The notes: generated by a model not told the origin, from the sequence alone. DNA of 64,000 nt from Rikenella microfusus (GCA_020722565.1 DYKO01000006.1:108783-172782), one strand, 5' to 3'. Numbered from the stretch's first letter, positions 17,928 to 31,100 are shown. Numbers and translations: made by a program.

Positions 17928-20900
17928 TTAGTTTTCTATAATGAGTTTGTAAACAAACGACTTTCCTTTACTATTGGTAAGCTTGATAAGGTATAGGCCG
18001 GGTTGAACGTTAGCAGTATCAAACTTTTGGTTAAAGTTTGTTACCCAATCGGTAGTGGTTTGGATAGCTACCTGTCCTTGTGGCAAAAGGAACTCAATGG
18101 TAAATTGTTCAGCAATTTCACTTTTAATATTGATGTAAACCTCAGTTTGTGCAGGATTGGGATAGATGGTAATTTGATAGGGTTGAGTAGTAACGATTTC
18201 AGCATTTAAAGGCCATGTAATGAATACGGTATCCGAAGCTTGGCAGCCATGGGTATCGGTAATCCTTAACCAGTATTCACCCCAAGCTCCAGCTGGTATA
18301 TTAATGGTAGGACTGGTTGCTCCTGTGTTCCATAGGTACGTTACACCACTAATACCAGAATTCAGTTCGTAGGGTAATGAAACCTTAAGGGTATCATTGC
18401 CATCTGCTAAGTTGAGGTTGGGCAATGGCCAAATGTTTACAATGTAACTGGTTGAGTCCCCGTTCTCATCGGTAAAAGTAGTATAGCATGTAAAATTGAA
18501 TTGGCCCGTACTCAGGGTGATGGGATTACTGAATGTAAATTGTATTTTATCGTTCTGAGCAAAATTGCTTGAAAGGGTAAGTTGCTCTGAAACTGGGTTG
18601 GCGGTGCCTATGTAGTAGTTTACGCCTATTGATTCTCCTGAAGTATAAGTTTTAGTTCCGCGGTTCTCAAGTTCTACTGTTACCTGTTCAGTTTGGTCAT
18701 CATAGCATTTATCGGTGGGAGAAATAAGGCCCGAGATTATGACATCTACCGTTTCGTTATAGGTGATATATACCTCATCGTAACCCTCACAGCCATTGTT
18801 ATCGGTAACAGTAACTGAATAGAGTCCTGTTTCGGTTACTGTGAATGTTTGATTGGTGGAGTTATCCTGCCATAGGTAGGATACAAATCCAGCCCCTGCA
18901 TCAAGAGTTAATGGTTCGGTAGTTGTACGATTTTCCCCTAAATCTACTACAGGTATTGGATTAACGGTGATGTCAACCATTGTGCTGTTGCTACAACCAT
19001 TAGCATCGGTGTAGGTGTAGGTTAGCGTATGGGTTCCCTCTCCTGCCGTTGTGGCATTAAACGAGGTAGAATTGGTGCCAGGACCGCTATAGATACCGCC
19101 TGAGGGAGTGCCTCCTGTTAGTGTAAATTCGGGCTCGTTTTGGCATACTGCGTCTAACGGAGTATGGGTAACATTTGGTAAGGGGTTAATGCTAACGTTT
19201 ATAGTGTCGTTATTTGTACAGCCATGGGAGTCGGTTATCACTACCCCATACTGATTCGCTGCTTTAACCAGAATGGTTTGTTCTGTTGCTCCTGTGCTCC
19301 ATAGGTAGGAAGTTAATCCACTTCCTGCATCAAGTGTTATTGAATCGCCATCACATATGGCTGTATCAGCACCCAAATTTAGGGCGGGCGCTCCCCAAAT
19401 GGTTATCGTCTTGGTTATCGTATCATTATAGGGATTGAGGTCGCTATTGTATGTGGTATAAGCTTTTATGGTATAGTTGCCAGGTATTGAAAAATCAAAA
19501 GATTTTGTAAAGAGGTGTGTGAAGCTATCGCCAGGTTTAAAACTTGACGTCATGGTTACCGTTTCGGTTTGTTGGAGCTGATTATTTACCATATAGCTTA
19601 TAAAGATGGATTGACCAGCTAAAAGGGTATCAGTACCTGTGTTCTCAATTTTAACATAAATAACTTCAGAAGAACTCAATGAGCAGCTATTGTCTGGAGA
19701 GAGTAATGCTGAAACCATATAATCGGGTTTTAAAATGGTAAGGCTAACGGTATCCTGATCCAGGCAACCGTTTGGAGCAGTAGTGGTAACTGAGTAAACG
19801 CCTGAAGTTTCGGTAATAAGGAAACGACCGGTAGAACTATCGTTCCATAAATAGCTGTAATCTGTTCCCTCTCCACCATCAAGTGTTACGCTTCCCGTTC
19901 TGTCAGTTCTATCAGGCCCAAGGTTTACAATTGGCGATTCTTTAATGATGAATGTAGATGAAAGCGTATCGTTATTCGTGAGGGTATCGGAAGCGTATAT
20001 TCCGTAAGTAGATATATCAAACGTGTCGGGAGCAGAAAGATCGATTGCATCGCTAAAAGTGTATTGCAGGAATTGGCCCGGATATAGGTTTGAAGTTAGG
20101 GTATGATTTTCCTGGGCAAAGTATAGGGTGTCAATTTGGTAGCCAAATGTTACCTGTTCCCCAACTTTTAGGGTATCGTTGCCAACATTCAGGTATTTAA
20201 CCACAACATTCTGTAACCGTGGGGTACTACATGAAGTAACCGGATTAACAATCTCGCTTAGTGCATAGTTGTGCTTTAGGAAGGTTACATATACCGAGTC
20301 GGACGTTGAACACATCCCGTTTTCAATAACGGTTGCCTTGTACCAACTGGTTGTGTTAACAGTAATTTGCTGTGTGGTTTCTGAGGTACTCCAAAGGTAC
20401 GAATCCCTGCCAGCACCCGCATCCAGAGTGTAGCTGGTATTTCGGGTAAATACCGAATCGCCCAGTTCGAGTGTTGGATAACCATATATGTGTACTATAT
20501 GTTCCAGCGTATCGTTTTTGGGTTTGGAATCGCTGGGTGTTTGGGCCACAAAGATGAAGTTATACGTTCCTATAGCACTTATATCTATTGCCTTTGGGAA
20601 GATTATTTCTTTAGTTTCATTGGCATTCCAATTTGCATCAACAGTTAATGTGGCAGAATCATTTGGGGTGCCATTCAGCCAGTATTTAAGAACGATATCC
20701 GTGCCTGGAGTTATTTGAGTGGTTCCTATATTACGTATGATAATTTTTGGGGAAATCTGATTCGTAATCTCGCATGCTGTTTGGGGAACAAGCACTGTAT
20801 CGACTGATACATCGGAAAATGTCAAATTGATAAACATTGAGTCGGAGGCAGGGCAGCTGTGGGTATCATAAACAGTTACTTTAGCCCATCCAGTTTCAGT

Positions 20901-23900
20901 TTGCTCAAAGGTTTGATTGGTCGATCCATCGTTATGCCAGTAGTAGGCATTCCAGCCTGGGCCGGCATCAACGGTGTAGGATATACCAGTATGGTTAACC
21001 GTATCCTGGGCAAAGCTAAAGGCGGAATAGCCCCAAACATTTATGGTTGTCTTAATTGTATCGTTGTTATGGTTTTCGTCCATACTAACGTTTGCCCAAG
21101 CGGTAAGGGTGTACGAACCGATAATTTGGAGGTCGAGGCTGTCGTTAAAGTTGAAGATTAGGGAATCGCCTGGGATTAGGGTGGTATCTATCACCCATGT
21201 AGAATCTACTTGTGGATTCGATTCAAAAATGTAGTGAAGCGTAATGGTATCGCCTAAGGTAAGGGTATCGGTTCCATAGTTCTTTATGTAGGCTTTTAGT
21301 GGTGTTTTGGGTCCCAATTCACATGAACTTACAGGGCTTTTAAGTGCGGGGATGCCCACATCCCGAATTAACCGATTAACTGTTACGGAATCCCAGGCTT
21401 GACAAGGAATACTGTTTTCAAGTAGAACATAGTATTTCCCACCGACGGTATCAGGTATGGGGTAGGTTGAATTTGTTGATAAAACTGTGGTTTTATTCGG
21501 TGCTTTGTACCATTTATAGGTTACCAACGGGTCGGAGTTTGTAGCATCCAGTACAACTGTATCGGGTGTGTGGGTCCAGATGTCGGGCCCAAGTTCCACA
21601 TAGGGTTTTTGAACGGTAATTGTGGTAGTTGCTGTATCGTTGGGGGTGGGTGAGTAAAATATCGGATCGTCTTCTATGCTGGTACTTGCATCTATACCAT
21701 AAGCCCCGCTAACATTCATGTTGAACAGCTTAGTAAAGGTAAAGTTCTGACTTTCGCCGGGATTTAACGGGGCGGAAAGTATAAAGTTCTCAGTATGGGA
21801 ATCGGGAGCCAACCAATGATTTATGTTGATTTTTGTGGTAATGGTATCGCCTACCTGCAGGGTACGTATTCCATAATTCCGTATGCTTACCTGCACGTCT
21901 TGGGTAGTGCTAAGGTCGCAAGATGTAGTAGGGCTTATTATGTTTTCCACACCAACGTCGTAAGGGGCGTTGTAAAGTTCTAAATTATCAATTGCGGTAC
22001 CGCTGTAATCGTTATTGGCCTTGTCGGCCTTAAATCCAAGCCTGAATATTACCTTGCTCTGATTGGCTATTGCGGCTGGTAGCTCGTGTCGGGTACGTTC
22101 CCAGGATGTGCCAAGTCCATTCCAACCATTTACACCTAAGGCGCTAACCAAGCTATCGGTGTACCAGTTAAAATACTGGTCGTATGTAGATGTATTCCCA
22201 ACATGCTGCCAGCTTTGGCCATTATCGGTTGAGTAGTAAAGTGTTGTTCCGTCAACTTCGGGTTCGGTATGGTTAAAAATGCTTAGGTCGATTATTGGAT
22301 TCGAAACCCCGCTGAAATCGAAACAGGGGCTTTGTAGCCAAGCGGAGTCGCTGTTAAATTTTTTGCCAACAATCCATACATCATCAAAGTTTATTCCCTC
22401 CTGAACATTACTATCGCCATTGGATTTTAATACAAAACGCAGATAAAGCGTACCTAAATTTAATAGGCTGTCAGGGATGGGGATGGTATCAGTATCCCAA
22501 TTTTCGTGGTAAATGGCTGCTCCTTGTGATGAGTAGATGGTTTTCCAATCTAATGTATTGTTGCTTGCCTGAATAAACATAGTATCTCCTTCAGCTACAT
22601 CGTGCCAACGCCAGTAGTATAGGGTCAGATTTGTGTATCCCGAAACGTCAATTGCAGGAGTTTGGGCAGTCCAAGTTACATTAGGTTCATACATGCCGGG
22701 ATTTGCTCCTTGTCGGCTTAGGTCGGTTCCAATACAGTAGCTTCCACTGTAGGTGTAGGTTGGAATGGTGTCCCACTGCATAATAATTTGATTACGCTCA
22801 AATTCTCCGGTAAATGTCCAGCCTTTGTTGTCCTCAAAATCGTCGTAAAAGATGGTATCGGTTTCACCCGTTAGAGCCGTTCCGTAATTTTGGGTAAGGC
22901 TGGTAACCCAGGTCCTTGAGCCGCCCGACATAGCTGGTTTGGTAATGGTTCCCCACTGCCATAGGGGCGTTCCAAATGAACGCCAGTATCCATCATTGGA
23001 TTCAAAGGTTTCGGTATAGGGTAGGGTGTAGGTAGGAACAATATAGATCTGATTTGAGATACCATCGTTTGAGGGGTCTTCGTCGCCAGTTAGGCGCGTT
23101 CGGGCTTTCGCATTCTTAATACCCGGGGTTGTAAGGTTAACCTTAGTGGAAAAGGTAAAAGTTACGGTATCGCCAGGGGCTATTGCCTGGTTAAGGTAGT
23201 TGGTTGCCCAGGTGGCTCCATTATCGAATGAGTATTGTACAGGAATTGAAGCGGGTGATGGCTCTGCTCCCATATTAGCAACTTTTACTGTTACGCTGTC
23301 GCTGGCCGAATGTCCGCATCCTGATAGTGGATACACCCATTCAACAACGCCTACATCTTTGGTAATGTAATCTCCGGTTAATACCATATCATCTATATTC
23401 CAACCCGAGTAGGTGCTATAATTATCGGTGGGGCCAAGGGTAAATCTTACTCTGAATTGGTTTGAGCGGGCTATTGTTGAGGTTATATCGTGCGATACTT
23501 TTTGCCATAAATCATCAGTAAAGTAGTTGTTGTTGTACCATACATTAGTCCATGATGTACCGTTATCCTTACTTACGTCCAGATTAACTCTATCCCACAC
23601 CTCAATGTTAAGCCACCGTCGATAGGTTACTTTAAGATCTTTATAGAAGAGAGCATCAATGGCCGGCGATTGGGCATGGTATTTTGTTGCTTCAGTTAGG
23701 TCATTTTCGTAGTCCCCTAAAAAGGTGCCCAACCCGGTTAGGTCAGTTCCAAGTATTTTGGTCCCGCTAAAAGCTTGCGTGGGGTCTGGATTACCTAAGT
23801 ATTGCCCGCCTAAACCCTGTGGGGTATCAATCTCAAATTCACCACTAAGAGTCCATACGCTTGTATTATCAAAGGTTTCGCGGTATATGGTTTCATATAT

Positions 23901-24953
23901 TATTCGGTTTCCAATAGGGTCCTCATTCTGTTTGGGGTACAACGAATCGTTAACCTGTATGCTATAGGTATCAATCATTGCATCAGCTATATTGCCATGC
24001 TCCGCATCTTGGTTGATATTATAGGTTACCCATACGTACGATTGACCGTTGGGTAAATTATAGTTTATGTTGTTAAAGGTGGCGGTTCCATTTACAAAGT
24101 TTTGAGGAGAGGAAATTGGTGTGAGTGTATCAAGAATGGCAGTAGATGTAAAGTATAGCTTAACGCCAGCAGAAGCAATGTTGTTGTCGTTTGTATTTTT
24201 CGATTTTACCACAATGGTTCTAAGAGTGGCGCTGCCGGTATTACCAAATACCTTAAATCCCAATCGGAGAATGGGCTCGTTTCTTGAACCGCTTGGGATA
24301 AAGGTGTAATCGGGGTGGGTAATGGTTAGCTCGCTTACATATCTATCCTGCATGCCTTTTTCCTCAACAACCACATCATCAATGCAGGTGCCGAACCCCC
24401 AATTGGTTTGCCCCTCAAAGGCAACATAGTAGGTGCTGCTTGGGTTGGGTAGGTTAATTTTGTATTGGGTCCATTCCGAAATTGGGTCCAGAAATTCCTG
24501 GAGCAGGGTCCAGTTCTCAACAATGTTACGTTTGTAGTAAACCCTAAGGTAGTCCCAGTTGGTATTCCCCGAGAATGTCCATGGAACCTGGCATAGCCAA
24601 AAACTAAGTTCGGGTTGTATAGCTCCTTCAAGATCTATGGGTTTTGTAATTAGCTTGGTTCGTTCCTGATTGGTGCTTTGCTTGAAGAAAATGGCATTAT
24701 AGGTACCGGTATGGGCGCTTGGAGGGTTTCGTGTTATATCTACCTGGTCCGGGGGGATTGTCCAGTTGTTATCGTCGGGGCTATGCCCTCCATTCCTGTA
24801 CCTCCAAGGTTCGCTTCCTGATACGTATTCCTCTGTCCATCCGGTTGGTTTGGTTCCGTTCTCAAAACCTTCGCTCAGGAATACTTGAGCTTGAGTACCT
24901 GCTATTGTTATCATTATTAGCATTGCGCCTATTATGGAGCCCCTAATCGTCAT
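17928..24953 (-). CDS. Giant secreted protein with jelly-roll and repeated Ig/CARDB-like modules, T9SS type A sorting domain
   Basis: The 2341-residue protein starts with a signal peptide (about 1-22, ending GTQA). Residues about 23-200, 355-535 and two further copies within about 650-1000 are MAM/choice-of-anchor-J-like jelly rolls (EGFENGTKPTGWTEEY, then aromatic strands ending IDDVVVEEK). From about 1000 two modules alternate: a CARDB-like repeat beginning DVGV...P...SC (seven copies overall, for example DVSVDTVLVPQTACE and DVIISGLISPTDKC) and an Ig-like repeat with LGPD or LGAD, then LDAGAGxxSYLWSTG (about seven copies). The last about 80 residues (ITIYPNPAQTEVYINI, then GLYLIKLTNSKGKSF and KLIIE) are a typical type A T9SS sorting domain, so it is exported by T9SS and probably attached to the surface or released. 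The ligand is unknown. It is divergent from the second giant gene. Confidence 0.9.
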   Translation of the reverse strand: MTIRGSIIGAMLIMITIAGTQAQVFLSEGFENGTKPTGWTEEYVSGSEPWRYRNGGHSPDDNNWTIPPDQVDITRNPPSAHTGTYNAIFFKQSTNQERTKLITKPIDLEGAIQPELSFWLCQVPWTFSGNTNWDYLRVYYKRNIVENWTLLQEFLDPISEWTQYKINLPNPSSTYYVAFEGQTNWGFGTCIDDVVVEEKGMQDRYVSELTITHPDYTFIPSGSRNEPILRLGFKVFGNTGSATLRTIVVKSKNTNDNNIASAGVKLYFTSTAILDTLTPISSPQNFVNGTATFNNINYNLPNGQSYVWVTYNINQDAEHGNIADAMIDTYSIQVNDSLYPKQNEDPIGNRIIYETIYRETFDNTSVWTLSGEFEIDTPQGLGGQYLGNPDPTQAFSGTKILGTDLTGLGTFLGDYENDLTEATKYHAQSPAIDALFYKDLKVTYRRWLNIEVWDRVNLDVSKDNGTSWTNVWYNNNYFTDDLWQKVSHDITSTIARSNQFRVRFTLGPTDNYSTYSGWNIDDMVLTGDYITKDVGVVEWVYPLSGCGHSASDSVTVKVANMGAEPSPASIPVQYSFDNGATWATNYLNQAIAPGDTVTFTFSTKVNLTTPGIKNAKARTRLTGDEDPSNDGISNQIYIVPTYTLPYTETFESNDGYWRSFGTPLWQWGTITKPAMSGGSRTWVTSLTQNYGTALTGETDTIFYDDFEDNKGWTFTGEFERNQIIMQWDTIPTYTYSGSYCIGTDLSRQGANPGMYEPNVTWTAQTPAIDVSGYTNLTLYYWRWHDVAEGDTMFIQASNNTLDWKTIYSSQGAAIYHENWDTDTIPIPDSLLNLGTLYLRFVLKSNGDSNVQEGINFDDVWIVGKKFNSDSAWLQSPCFDFSGVSNPIIDLSIFNHTEPEVDGTTLYYSTDNGQSWQHVGNTSTYDQYFNWYTDSLVSALGVNGWNGLGTSWERTRHELPAAIANQSKVIFRLGFKADKANNDYSGTAIDNLELYNAPYDVGVENIISPTTSCDLSTTQDVQVSIRNYGIRTLQVGDTITTKININHWLAPDSHTENFILSAPLNPGESQNFTFTKLFNMNVSGAYGIDASTSIEDDPIFYSPTPNDTATTTITVQKPYVELGPDIWTHTPDTVVLDATNSDPLVTYKWYKAPNKTTVLSTNSTYPIPDTVGGKYYVLLENSIPCQAWDSVTVNRLIRDVGIPALKSPVSSCELGPKTPLKAYIKNYGTDTLTLGDTITLHYIFESNPQVDSTWVIDTTLIPGDSLIFNFNDSLDLQIIGSYTLTAWANVSMDENHNNDTIKTTINVWGYSAFSFAQDTVNHTGISYTVDAGPGWNAYYWHNDGSTNQTFEQTETGWAKVTVYDTHSCPASDSMFINLTFSDVSVDTVLVPQTACEITNQISPKIIIRNIGTTQITPGTDIVLKYWLNGTPNDSATLTVDANWNANETKEIIFPKAIDISAIGTYNFIFVAQTPSDSKPKNDTLEHIVHIYGYPTLELGDSVFTRNTSYTLDAGAGRDSYLWSTSETTQQITVNTTSWYKATVIENGMCSTSDSVYVTFLKHNYALSEIVNPVTSCSTPRLQNVVVKYLNVGNDTLKVGEQVTFGYQIDTLYFAQENHTLTSNLYPGQFLQYTFSDAIDLSAPDTFDISTYGIYASDTLTNNDTLSSTFIIKESPIVNLGPDRTDRTGSVTLDGGEGTDYSYLWNDSSTGRFLITETSGVYSVTTTAPNGCLDQDTVSLTILKPDYMVSALLSPDNSCSLSSSEVIYVKIENTGTDTLLAGQSIFISYMVNNQLQQTETVTMTSSFKPGDSFTHLFTKSFDFSIPGNYTIKAYTTYNSDLNPYNDTITKTITIWGAPALNLGADTAICDGDSITLDAGSGLTSYLWSTGATEQTILVKAANQYGVVITDSHGCTNNDTINVSINPLPNVTHTPLDAVCQNEPEFTLTGGTPSGGIYSGPGTNSTSFNATTAGEGTHTLTYTYTDANGCSNSTMVDITVNPIPVVDLGENRTTTEPLTLDAGAGFVSYLWQDNSTNQTFTVTETGLYSVTVTDNNGCEGYDEVYITYNETVDVIISGLISPTDKCYDDQTEQVTVELENRGTKTYTSGESIGVNYYIGTANPVSEQLTLSSNFAQNDKIQFTFSNPITLSTGQFNFTCYTTFTDENGDSTSYIVNIWPLPNLNLADGNDTLKVSLPYELNSGISGVTYLWNTGATSPTINIPAGAWGEYWLRITDTHGCQASDTVFITWPLNAEIVTTQPYQITIYPNPAQTEVYINIKSEIAEQFTIEFLLPQGQVAIQTTTDWVTNFNQKFDTANVQPGLYLIKLTNSKGKSFVYKLIIEN

Positions 24954-25155
24954 AACCCAACTTTTTATGGTTTAGTAGTATAAGATATGTCAGTTTTTTT
25001 GAACTATATATATTTTTTTACGTTAAATTTACTAAATAGTTTGCTATTTCGGTTAGGAATATTTTCATTGTCGTAGGAACTTTTTTAGTATTAATGACTT
25101 TTGGTAAAAGTATTATATTTTGTGACAAACAACCATAAACAGCAAACTAAAGCAA

Positions 25156-25163
25156 TATATTTG
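25156..25163 (+). promoter_or_regulatory. Possible -7 element of the SprB-like operon
   Basis: TATATTTG fits TAnnTTTG and lies 20 bases before the ATG at 25184. No TTG is present at the right -33 distance. The 230-base divergent gap 24954-25183 is very AT-rich and otherwise shows nothing. Confidence 0.35.
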
Positions 25164-25183
25164 TACAAAAAAAGCGTTAGTAA

Positions 25184-28100
25184 ATGGTAAAGTGTAACCT
25201 AAAGAGAAGTACTCTTTTAGCCATTACTATTTTATTGGGGGCTATGGGGGTAAGGGCTCAAACCGACACCGAGTTCTGGTTTGTTGTACCTGAGGTTACC
25301 ATTAGTCATGCATTCCCTGGTGGTCAGCCTGCCAGTTTTAGAATAGCAACAGGGCTACTACCTGCTACAGTAACCATTAGTATGCCTGCCAACCAGTACG
25401 ATCCGGTTACTAATCCTACAGGATTCCCTGATATTGTGATTGATATGCCCGCATATACTTTCCATATTGAGGATTTAACCTGTTGGATAATGAATCCTTG
25501 TACGCCTCCTGGTGCTGGTTCTGCTGATATAAATAAATTAGAAAACAAGCCCCTGAATGCTTCGGGTATAAATAAGTTTGGCATTCGGATAACCTCAACT
25601 AATCCAATTACGGCATACTGGGAGATTTCTAGGACAAATAACAAGGACATTTGGGCTTTGAAAGGGAAAAATGCATTGGGTACCGAGTTTTATGCACCCT
25701 TTCAAACCCATGGGAATAATACAAGTATTGTTGATACCCCTAGCGCTATCGATGTGGTGGCTACTGAGGATAACACAGTGGTTACATTTCAGCTGCCTGC
25801 CGGAGTTGAGGCTTCCTATGGAAACCCCATGTCCAATGTTCCTGCAGGAGGTACATTAACTCGTACCCTCAACAGGGGGGAAACGTTTTCGTTATTTCCC
25901 AAGGGGAAAAGCACCTTAAAGACTTTAAAGCTCAGAGGGACAATGATTACCTCATCCAAACCCATTGCCGTTACCCTTAAGGACGACTCATTTTACCATA
26001 CATCTGGTGGCTGCTACGATATAGCTGGCGACCAGCTGATCCCAACTAGCATTACTGGAAAGGAGTATGCAGTAATACGTACTTTCTTAAATAATCATGA
26101 TCACATATACATTTTAGGTACCCAAAATGGAACCCATGTTACAGTATATAATACTGCAGGGGGTATTGTTGCCACTGCAACAGTAAACGCCCAGCAGCAG
26201 CTTTACTATCAAATACCAGCAGGCCAAACCTATTACCGTATAGTAGCTGATAAACCTGTTTACGTATGGCATTTAGGTGGCTTTGGCTGCGAGCAGGGAG
26301 GGGCCATTCTACCCCCAATCGATATCTGTACCGGAAGCACTCAGGTGGCTTTTGCCCGCACCTCCATTGAGAATTTTTACATAATTATGATGGTGCGCAA
26401 GGGAGCGGAGACCGGTTTTAAGTTCGATGGGGTAGTGCGGAACGACCTGTTTTCTCCCGCTAGTTTTGTTCCAGTTCCCAGTTCCGACTGGAGCGTTGCA
26501 AGGTATGGGCCTTTTACTACTGGACAAATACCTGTTGGCAGCCATTTCATGGAGAATACCGAGGATATTTTTCACCTGGGTATTATCAATGGAGGAAGTT
26601 CATCGGGTTGCTTTTACGGTTACTTTTCCGATTACAACGAGTTGGATGTTCAGGCTGTGGTGGCCGGGACCAATTCAGAGGTTTTAAAAACCTGCTATGG
26701 TAACCCCGTTCAGCTCTATGCCTACGGGGGCACCGACTACCTCTGGAGCCCCGATAGCACCCTAAGTGACCCTTCTGTTCAGCTACCCTGGGCAACCCCT
26801 AAGGTAAATACCAAGTACAAGGTGGTGGTTTCGGGAGCCTGCGATATGACCGATAGCGCATTCATTGATGTCTTGGTCTCCACACCGCTAAGTGCGAGCT
26901 TCGTAACCGATAAGGTGGAGGGTTGTGCACCCCTTACTGTGAACTTTGAGGATAAATCTACGGGCATTACCTACTGGCGCTACGACTTTGGCGATGGCTC
27001 AGCTTACCTTAAGTACGATACCAATCCGGCCACCCCCGACCCTGACCCTCCCAACCCGTTTACCTTTAACCATACCTTCCAGAATAACACCGATAGTGCT
27101 ATAACCTACAAGGTGGTGCTGCTGGCCAAAAATGCGGACTATTGCTCTGAGGTGTATGAGAAATATATCACGGTGTATCCCAGTATAAGCTCAAGCTTTA
27201 CACCAAGTTCGGCACAGGGGTGTAACCCTCAAATCATAACCTTTACCAATAGCTCCTCAAGCAATACAGCCGATTCCTATCTGTGGGAATTTGGCGATGG
27301 TTTTAATGAGGTTACTAACAATCCAACAGGTATTGTAACGCATACATTTAGCAGTACCTTCCCTTTTGACACTACCTATCAGATGCGCATGATAGCCACA
27401 TCACCCTTCATGTGTCGCGATACGGCAACAGCCAGTATAACAATCTATTCGGCATTTGATGCCGATTTTGCAGTTGATGTAACTTCGGGTTGTTCCCCTG
27501 TAACTGTTAATATCGATAATTTAAGCACTGGCGATACGGCACGATATGAATGGCAATTGAATGGTACGCTTTTTAAAACTACGGGGCTCGATACTACATT
27601 AGTACTCTCTAATACTACAAGCACCTATATCGATTATGTGATTGATTTAACAGTTTATAATACGGGTAAACGTTGTCAGGAGACAGTTAGCCGTACAATT
27701 CGTGTTTACCCCGAGGTAAATGCTGCATTTACCACACCACATGCCCAATACTGTAACCTGAGTAATGTGGTGTTTACCAATGCCACCTCCCCCGCTACTA
27801 CTAATCCTGGGAATGTTTCAAATACTTACATTTGGGATTTTGGCGATGGTGCTACTTCGGTTCTTGTGAACCCTTCCCATATCTATGATAATCAAACTAA
27901 TAGTAGTGCAACTTACACTGTTACTTTGACTGCACGAAACCAGTTTGGCTGTGAGGATGTAGCCTCAACAAATATTACTGTTTACAGTCAAATTTATGCC
28001 GATTTTGCTGTATCACCAACTGCTCAGTGCTCACCTGTTACTGCGAATATCGATAATAATTCACGTGGGGGAATTGTAACTTACTCATGGGACTATGGCG

Positions 28101-31100
28101 ATGGTACACCTCACAGCGGTACTAACTTGGATCACACCCATCCATACATAAACAACGGATTAACACCTGTAACCCCTACAATAACGTTGACCGTAACCAA
28201 CGAGGGCGGTTGTACCGATACTGAATCACATGATATTACAATCTATCCTTCGGTAACTGCAGGTTTTACTACCAATGTTACGGAGGGATGTAACGAGCTA
28301 AACGTTAGCTATACCAATACATCTAAGGCTAATGCAACTGTTTTTTATTGGGATTTTGGCGATGGAGGCTCTTCCATTGAGCCTTCACCTACCCACACCT
28401 TTACAAACCTTACAGGTTCGGATGTTACCTATCCTGTAACCCTTACCGTTACCACCGATTACGGGTGCATTGCTCAGGCTTCAACCAATATAACCGTTTA
28501 TCCATACATTGATGCGCAGTTTGCCATTGATACGAGTTATGGTTGTTCGCCGCTCGGTATAAGGTTTACTTACACCGAGTATCCCGGTATAGTTGAGTAC
28601 CGCTGGGATTGGGATGGAAATGGTACCACCGATCAGACCACGCTGCCGGCCAATCCCAACTTCTTAAACCATACCTTTGTGAACCAAACCGGAATTGCCC
28701 AGGACATTACCCCCCGTTTGACGGTAACCAATAGCCACGGCTGTACCAAAACCACCTCAACTACAGTTTCGGTGTACCCTGAGGTTACAGCGCAGTTTAC
28801 TCCCAGCATCGATGCTGGTTGTAACCCATTAAGTGTTGCACTCAGCAATACCAGTTCAAATACCGGTGTGGGTACACCATTGGTTAATCCGCATTACTAC
28901 TGGACCTATGGCGACGGGGGCTCTTCAACTCAGACCAGCCCAAATCACATATACATAAATAACGATCCCAACAACAATGCCATTTATCAAACTAAACTAT
29001 TACTGGTGAGCCAGTACGGCTGTACCGATTCTACTTATCATGATATAGAGGTGTACAATCGCGTTGAATCACACTTTACCCTTGAATATGCCGAAAACTG
29101 TACCCCATTTGATGTAACCTTTAATCCATCGGCAATAGGAGCATCGCAGTATATTTGGACTTATGATGGGGCTCCAGGATTACCCGCTTCTGAAACTTTT
29201 GCTAACGGTAATCCCTTTACCCGAACGTTTACCAATACCGATCCCAACAATATTGCAACCTATACAGTAACCCTTGAGGCCCAAAACGATGAGGGATGCC
29301 CCGCTTTCGAATCACACGATATTGAGGTTTATCCTGTTCTTGATGCCCAGTTTAATCGTTCCGTGGAGGTAGGATGCTCTGACCTTACGGTTAACCTAGC
29401 ATCAACCTCAACAGGGGGAAGTTTGGTTTACCTTTGGGATTTGGGCAACGGGCAAAGCGCAACCAATACCAGTGTAACCCATATCTTTACCAACAGGGGA
29501 AGTGTTGATAGCGTGTACAATGTTGAGCTTAAGGTGATAAACCCGCTGGGGTGCCGCGATAGCATTACTCATACCATTACCGTACATCCCAGGGTGGAGG
29601 CACAGTTTGTATTTGCGCAACAATCGCCTTGTACGCCATTCTATATAGATTTAACCAATACTTCGCTTAATGGTAATTCCTTCCACTGGTTCACGGTGTA
29701 TAACGGTGACACTTTGGTTAATAGTAAAAACCCATTTCCCTTCCTATTTGATAATTTAATACCCAATACCATTTTAACGGATACCATAAAGTTGGTTTCG
29801 CTCGATGCGGCTACAGGTTGTACCGATACTACCTTTCGTACTTTAACAATCTATCCAAGGGTTGTTTCTAAATTTGATGTAGATAATGTAATAGGATGCA
29901 ACCCATTAACGGTTAGTTTTACCAACAGCTCCTCAGGGTTGGGTTCCTACCTGTGGGAGTTTGGCGATGGTTCCACAGCTGTTGATGTTGATCCTGATCC
30001 CCATGTTTATAGCCATTCGCTTAAGGATCAGTCGGTTCAGTACACCATCCGCTTAACATCAACCAATTCATTTGGATGCAGGGATGAAAGTGATACTCTT
30101 ATAACCGTTTATCCCTTAATTAAGGCCGATTATCAGTGGGATTTATTTGAGGGTTGCACCCCATTAACCATTAACCTTTACAACTCTTCAACCTCGAACT
30201 TGTACAAGTACCGGTGGGATTTTGGCGATGGGCGCCCCTACAGCTATAATGAACAGCCGGGTGTCATTACTTATGTTAATCCTACTAATTCACCACCAGT
30301 GGTAAATACTCCAACCATTACCCTTCGAACCAGCTATGCTGGCGATACGCTTTGTATTGATAGCCTTAAGCTCCCAGTAAAAGTTTTTCCGCATATCTAT
30401 CCCGAATTTTCTGGAAACCTTGAGGGATGTCATCCCTTAACGGTAAAATTCAATAATCAAACGGTTGCGTATAGCTCAAATAATAATTATGAATGGCGCC
30501 TTGGTACTGGAGTTAACTCCTTGCTGGAGGAACCTGAGCTAACCTATTATAACACCGATAAGTTTGATGATAGCACCTTCACTGTTAAAATGATTGCTGT
30601 AAGCGAACATGGATGTTCCGATAGCATTGAACATAATGTTGTTATTCATCCTAGACCCTATGCAGCAATGGAACTCATAGGCGAATACATATCGTGTCCA
30701 CCTTTTGAAGTGGAGATGGATAATAATTCATTAGGAACCAACCTTACATTTGAGTATGATTTTGGCGATGGCGACGACTCAACAGCTACCAGTGCTGCAA
30801 ACATGTTTCATACCTTCCATAATCTCACAAACACCACACAGCCATACCAGATTGAATTACGTGCCGTAACCGAATTTGGTTGTGACGATAGCGTTTATCA
30901 AACTGTTTATGTCTTTCCTGAGGTTGTAGCTAGCTATGTGGCCAATCCTGGTTATCAAGCATGTAATCCATTTGCGGTAGCTTTTGAAAATAATACATTA
31001 AATGCTCGATTCTACAAGTGGGATTTTGCCGATGGTATAACCTCATCGTTAAGCGATCCCAATCATACTTTTCTAAATTTTACTGAAACCGATACCGTTT

